Assembly (NCBI GenBank): GCA_965602795.1
Contig: CBFCZR010000089.1
Location: 1-6,635, forward strand
Length of the DNA: 6,635 bases
Reading direction: 5' to 3'
From: Bathyarchaeum sp965602795
GTDB taxonomy: Archaea; Thermoproteota; Bathyarchaeia; Bathyarchaeales; Bathyarchaeaceae
This document shows, piece by piece, positions 5,384 to 6,635 of the stretch (position 1 is the first letter of the stretch; the number at the start of each line of letters is the position of its first letter). The notes beneath the pieces were generated by a model. That model was given only the letters and a program-made list of their open reading frames with translations, made no database searches and was not told where the DNA came from. Made by a program: the position numbers and the translations under genes.

Positions 5384-6319
5384 CTAGTATTTTCCTGAGC
5401 TTATTAATTTTTTCAAACCTTCCTTAACGCTGACTTGAGGTCTCCACTGCAGTTTGTTTACGGCTTTGCTGTTGTCTGCTAATGTTATGTCCATGTCTCC
5501 CTCCCACGCTATACCCCCCCTGAAAGAAACATCAACGTCCTTCAGTCCCAGAATTTCGATAATCATTTCTGCTAACTCCGACACAGATGTTGTGGTTCCT
5601 GTGCCAACGTTAAAGACCTCTCCTGCAGCTGCAGGGGAAGTTGCAGCCTCTAGCAAAAAGTCAACCATGTCTGATATGTAAACGAAGTCTCTGGACTGTC
5701 TGCCTGTTCCTAGAACCTCCAGTTTGTCGGGTGTCTTCTGCAGTTTGTTGAGGAAATCGTATATGACTCCGTGGCAGTTTGGGCCATAAACATTGAATAT
5801 GCGGAGAATAACAACCTCTAAACCGTAAATCTCTTGGTAGAACCGACAGCAGTTTTCGCCAAGCAACTTTGACAACCCGTAAAATGCGATTGGATGTGTC
5901 GGATGCGTCTCCGGTGTCGGTCTCTCTGGGTTTCCATAAACCGCACATGAAGACGAGAAGACCACTCTGGCGCCAGCCTTTTTTGCGGCTTCGAGAACAT
6001 TCAATGTTCCAATAACGTTGATTTCGGAGTCTTCTTTAGGGTTTTCCATGGAGAATGGGACGCTTGTTTGTGCTGCCAGATGGAAAATGACTTCGCTGTT
6101 TTTTGTTGCTTTCTCCAGTGCCTCTGTGTCCCTAATGTCTTTCTGCACGAATTTGAGGCCCTTGTCCATTAGGTCTTTCATGAATTCGATTTTTCCTGAA
6201 TACAGGTTGTCGTATGCCGTCACTTTGGCGCCTTGCTCCAAAAGTGTTCTGCAGAGGTTAGAGCCTATGAAGCCAGCGCCGCCGGTAACAACAACTTGTT
6301 TTTCCTCAAGGCTTTTCAA
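5384..6319 (-). CDS. NAD-dependent sugar-nucleotide epimerase/dehydratase (GalE-like extended SDR)
   Basis: A 311-residue soluble extended short-chain dehydrogenase. It shows the NAD-binding TGGAGFIGS (12-20), D37 at the end of the second strand (typical for NAD), the HLAAQ segment (80-84), the catalytic serines in FSSSCAVYG (121-129) and Y147-x3-K151, then NVYGPN, RDFVYISD and FNVGTG, which contact the nucleotide sugar in this family. The likely reaction is C4 epimerisation of a UDP-hexose or UDP-HexNAc, but 4,6-dehydratases or other epimerases cannot be ruled out. The length fits the short archaeal/actinobacterial GalE type. It starts with TTG, 7 nt after GAGG, with an in-frame TGA just upstream. 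It is the first gene of the operon with the UbiA and Tes-like genes, which suggests that it supplies a sugar for lipid head groups or surface glycans. Confidence 0.9.
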   Translation of the reverse strand: MKSLEEKQVVVTGGAGFIGSNLCRTLLEQGAKVTAYDNLYSGKIEFMKDLMDKGLKFVQKDIRDTEALEKATKNSEVIFHLAAQTSVPFSMENPKEDSEINVIGTLNVLEAAKKAGARVVFSSSCAVYGNPERPTPETHPTHPIAFYGLSKLLGENCCRFYQEIYGLEVVILRIFNVYGPNCHGVIYDFLNKLQKTPDKLEVLGTGRQSRDFVYISDMVDFLLEAATSPAAAGEVFNVGTGTTTSVSELAEMIIEILGLKDVDVSFRGGIAWEGDMDITLADNSKAVNKLQWRPQVSVKEGLKKLISSGKY

Positions 6320-6326
6320 GGTGATT

Positions 6327-6331
6327 CCTCA
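6327..6331 (-). promoter_or_regulatory. Ribosome binding site TGAGG deciding the TTG start of the epimerase
   Basis: On the minus strand TGAGG ends 7 nt before the TTG at 6319-6317. An in-frame TGA lies three codons further upstream and no ATG or GTG comes between, so TTG is the only start that keeps the NAD-binding motif at a normal position. Confidence 0.55.
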
Positions 6332-6360
6332 GGATTTTATGGCTGGAATAAGTGTGTACT

Positions 6361-6372
6361 CATTAGTTAATG
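6361..6372 (-). promoter_or_regulatory. Possible promoter element of the epimerase-led operon
   Basis: The minus strand reads CATTAACTAATG, an AT-rich near-palindrome (arms CATTA and TAATG) centred about 47 nt before the TTG start. As a TATA-like box it would give a leader of about 20 nt containing the TGAGG site. The 160-nt gap to the upstream gene makes a promoter here likely, but its exact position is uncertain. Confidence 0.25.
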
Positions 6373-6479
6373 TTTCCACAAAACCATCGATTCTTAATGG
6401 AAAATGGGTTGCATTGCCCCAAAAGCAGAATGTTCTATCCTCTTGTGGTCACGTATGCTTTGGTCTGTAAATCTGGTCT

Positions 6480-6635
6480 TCACGTTGCTTCGACTGCTTC
6501 AATTGAAAGGTCAATCCAAATTCCTGTCTGGTTCCAATCATTTTCTGTTTCATTAAAGAACAGCAGTTCAAAGATTACCTTGTTGCTTCCAGGTTGATTT
6601 ATGCTTATTGTCGCTGGGAACTCCCACGTTTCTCC
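6480..6635 (-). CDS. C-terminal end of a DUF1616-like protein (start beyond the right edge)
   Basis: The last 51 codons of a minus-strand gene enter at the right edge and end with TGA at 6482-6480. The visible part begins GETWEF and continues with alternating hydrophobic residues (ISINQPGSNKVIFELLFFN), then GIWIDLSIEA. This looks like the beta-sandwich end of archaeal DUF1616 proteins, in which a GE-W motif and a K-x-FLL strand recur after N-terminal membrane helices. That assignment is from pattern memory and covers little sequence. DUF1616 proteins have no settled function but often lie near polysaccharide and glycosylation genes, which suits the epimerase next door. The gap of 160 nt makes a shared transcript possible but not certain. 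Confidence 0.65.
   Translation of the reverse strand, partial: GETWEFPATISINQPGSNKVIFELLFFNETENDWNQTGIWIDLSIEAVEAT

Noticed and set aside
5513..5520. Run of C residues in the epimerase as a possible frameshift
   Set aside because: The reading frame is continuous on both sides and the protein keeps its normal length and C-terminal motifs.
6018..6470. Plus-strand open frame of about 150 codons
   Set aside because: It is mostly antisense to the epimerase NAD-binding domain and has no domain pattern; its tail in the 160-nt gap is not supported by a ribosome site.
6370..6597. Plus-strand open frame of about 75 codons at the right end
   Set aside because: It lies antisense to the DUF1616-like tail, which reads as a coherent protein end on the minus strand.

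Overview
This window looks like a piece of an archaeal genome. It carries a geranylgeranylglyceryl-phosphate geranylgeranyltransferase-like UbiA enzyme overlapping a tetraether lipid synthase (Tes)-like radical SAM protein, a pairing that only makes sense for ether-linked archaeal lipids. It also has TATA-like promoters, oligo-T terminators and a probable DUF1616 protein tail. A TACK-type lineage such as Bathyarchaeia would fit, but that is an impression and not something the sequence proves. No rRNA, tRNA, CRISPR array, insertion sequence or phage gene is visible.

Layout. (1) Bases 1-879, minus strand: the N-terminal 293 codons of a HemN/HemW-type radical SAM protein, running off the left edge. 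(2) Bases 880-1046: a divergent control region with four copies or near-copies of the octamer TTATGCCA. (3) Bases 1047-1467, plus strand: a 46-codon ORF with two CxxC pairs, followed one base later by a 92-residue three-helix membrane protein with a histidine-rich tail; the pair ends in a hairpin plus T-run. (4) Bases 1561-2994, plus strand: a flavoprotein disulfide reductase, by name a dihydrolipoyl dehydrogenase but with features closer to mycothione reductase or MerA. (5) Bases 3022-6319, minus strand: a tight three-gene operon transcribed in the order sugar-nucleotide epimerase, UbiA prenyltransferase, Tes-like radical SAM enzyme. (6) Bases 6480-6635, minus strand: the last 51 residues of a protein resembling the DUF1616 C-terminus.

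How the genes may work together. The minus-strand operon plausibly links three steps of envelope building: supplying a sugar nucleotide (epimerase), attaching the second geranylgeranyl ether (UbiA), and joining or modifying the isoprenoid chains (Tes-like). The Tes-like protein has kept the central radical SAM motif, the N-terminal CxxC...CxxHG region and the C-terminal cysteine block, but its first CX3CX2C motif is degenerate, so it may be a paralogue with a changed auxiliary cluster. The plus-strand CxxC mini-protein and His-tailed membrane protein look translationally coupled and are the least described part of the window.
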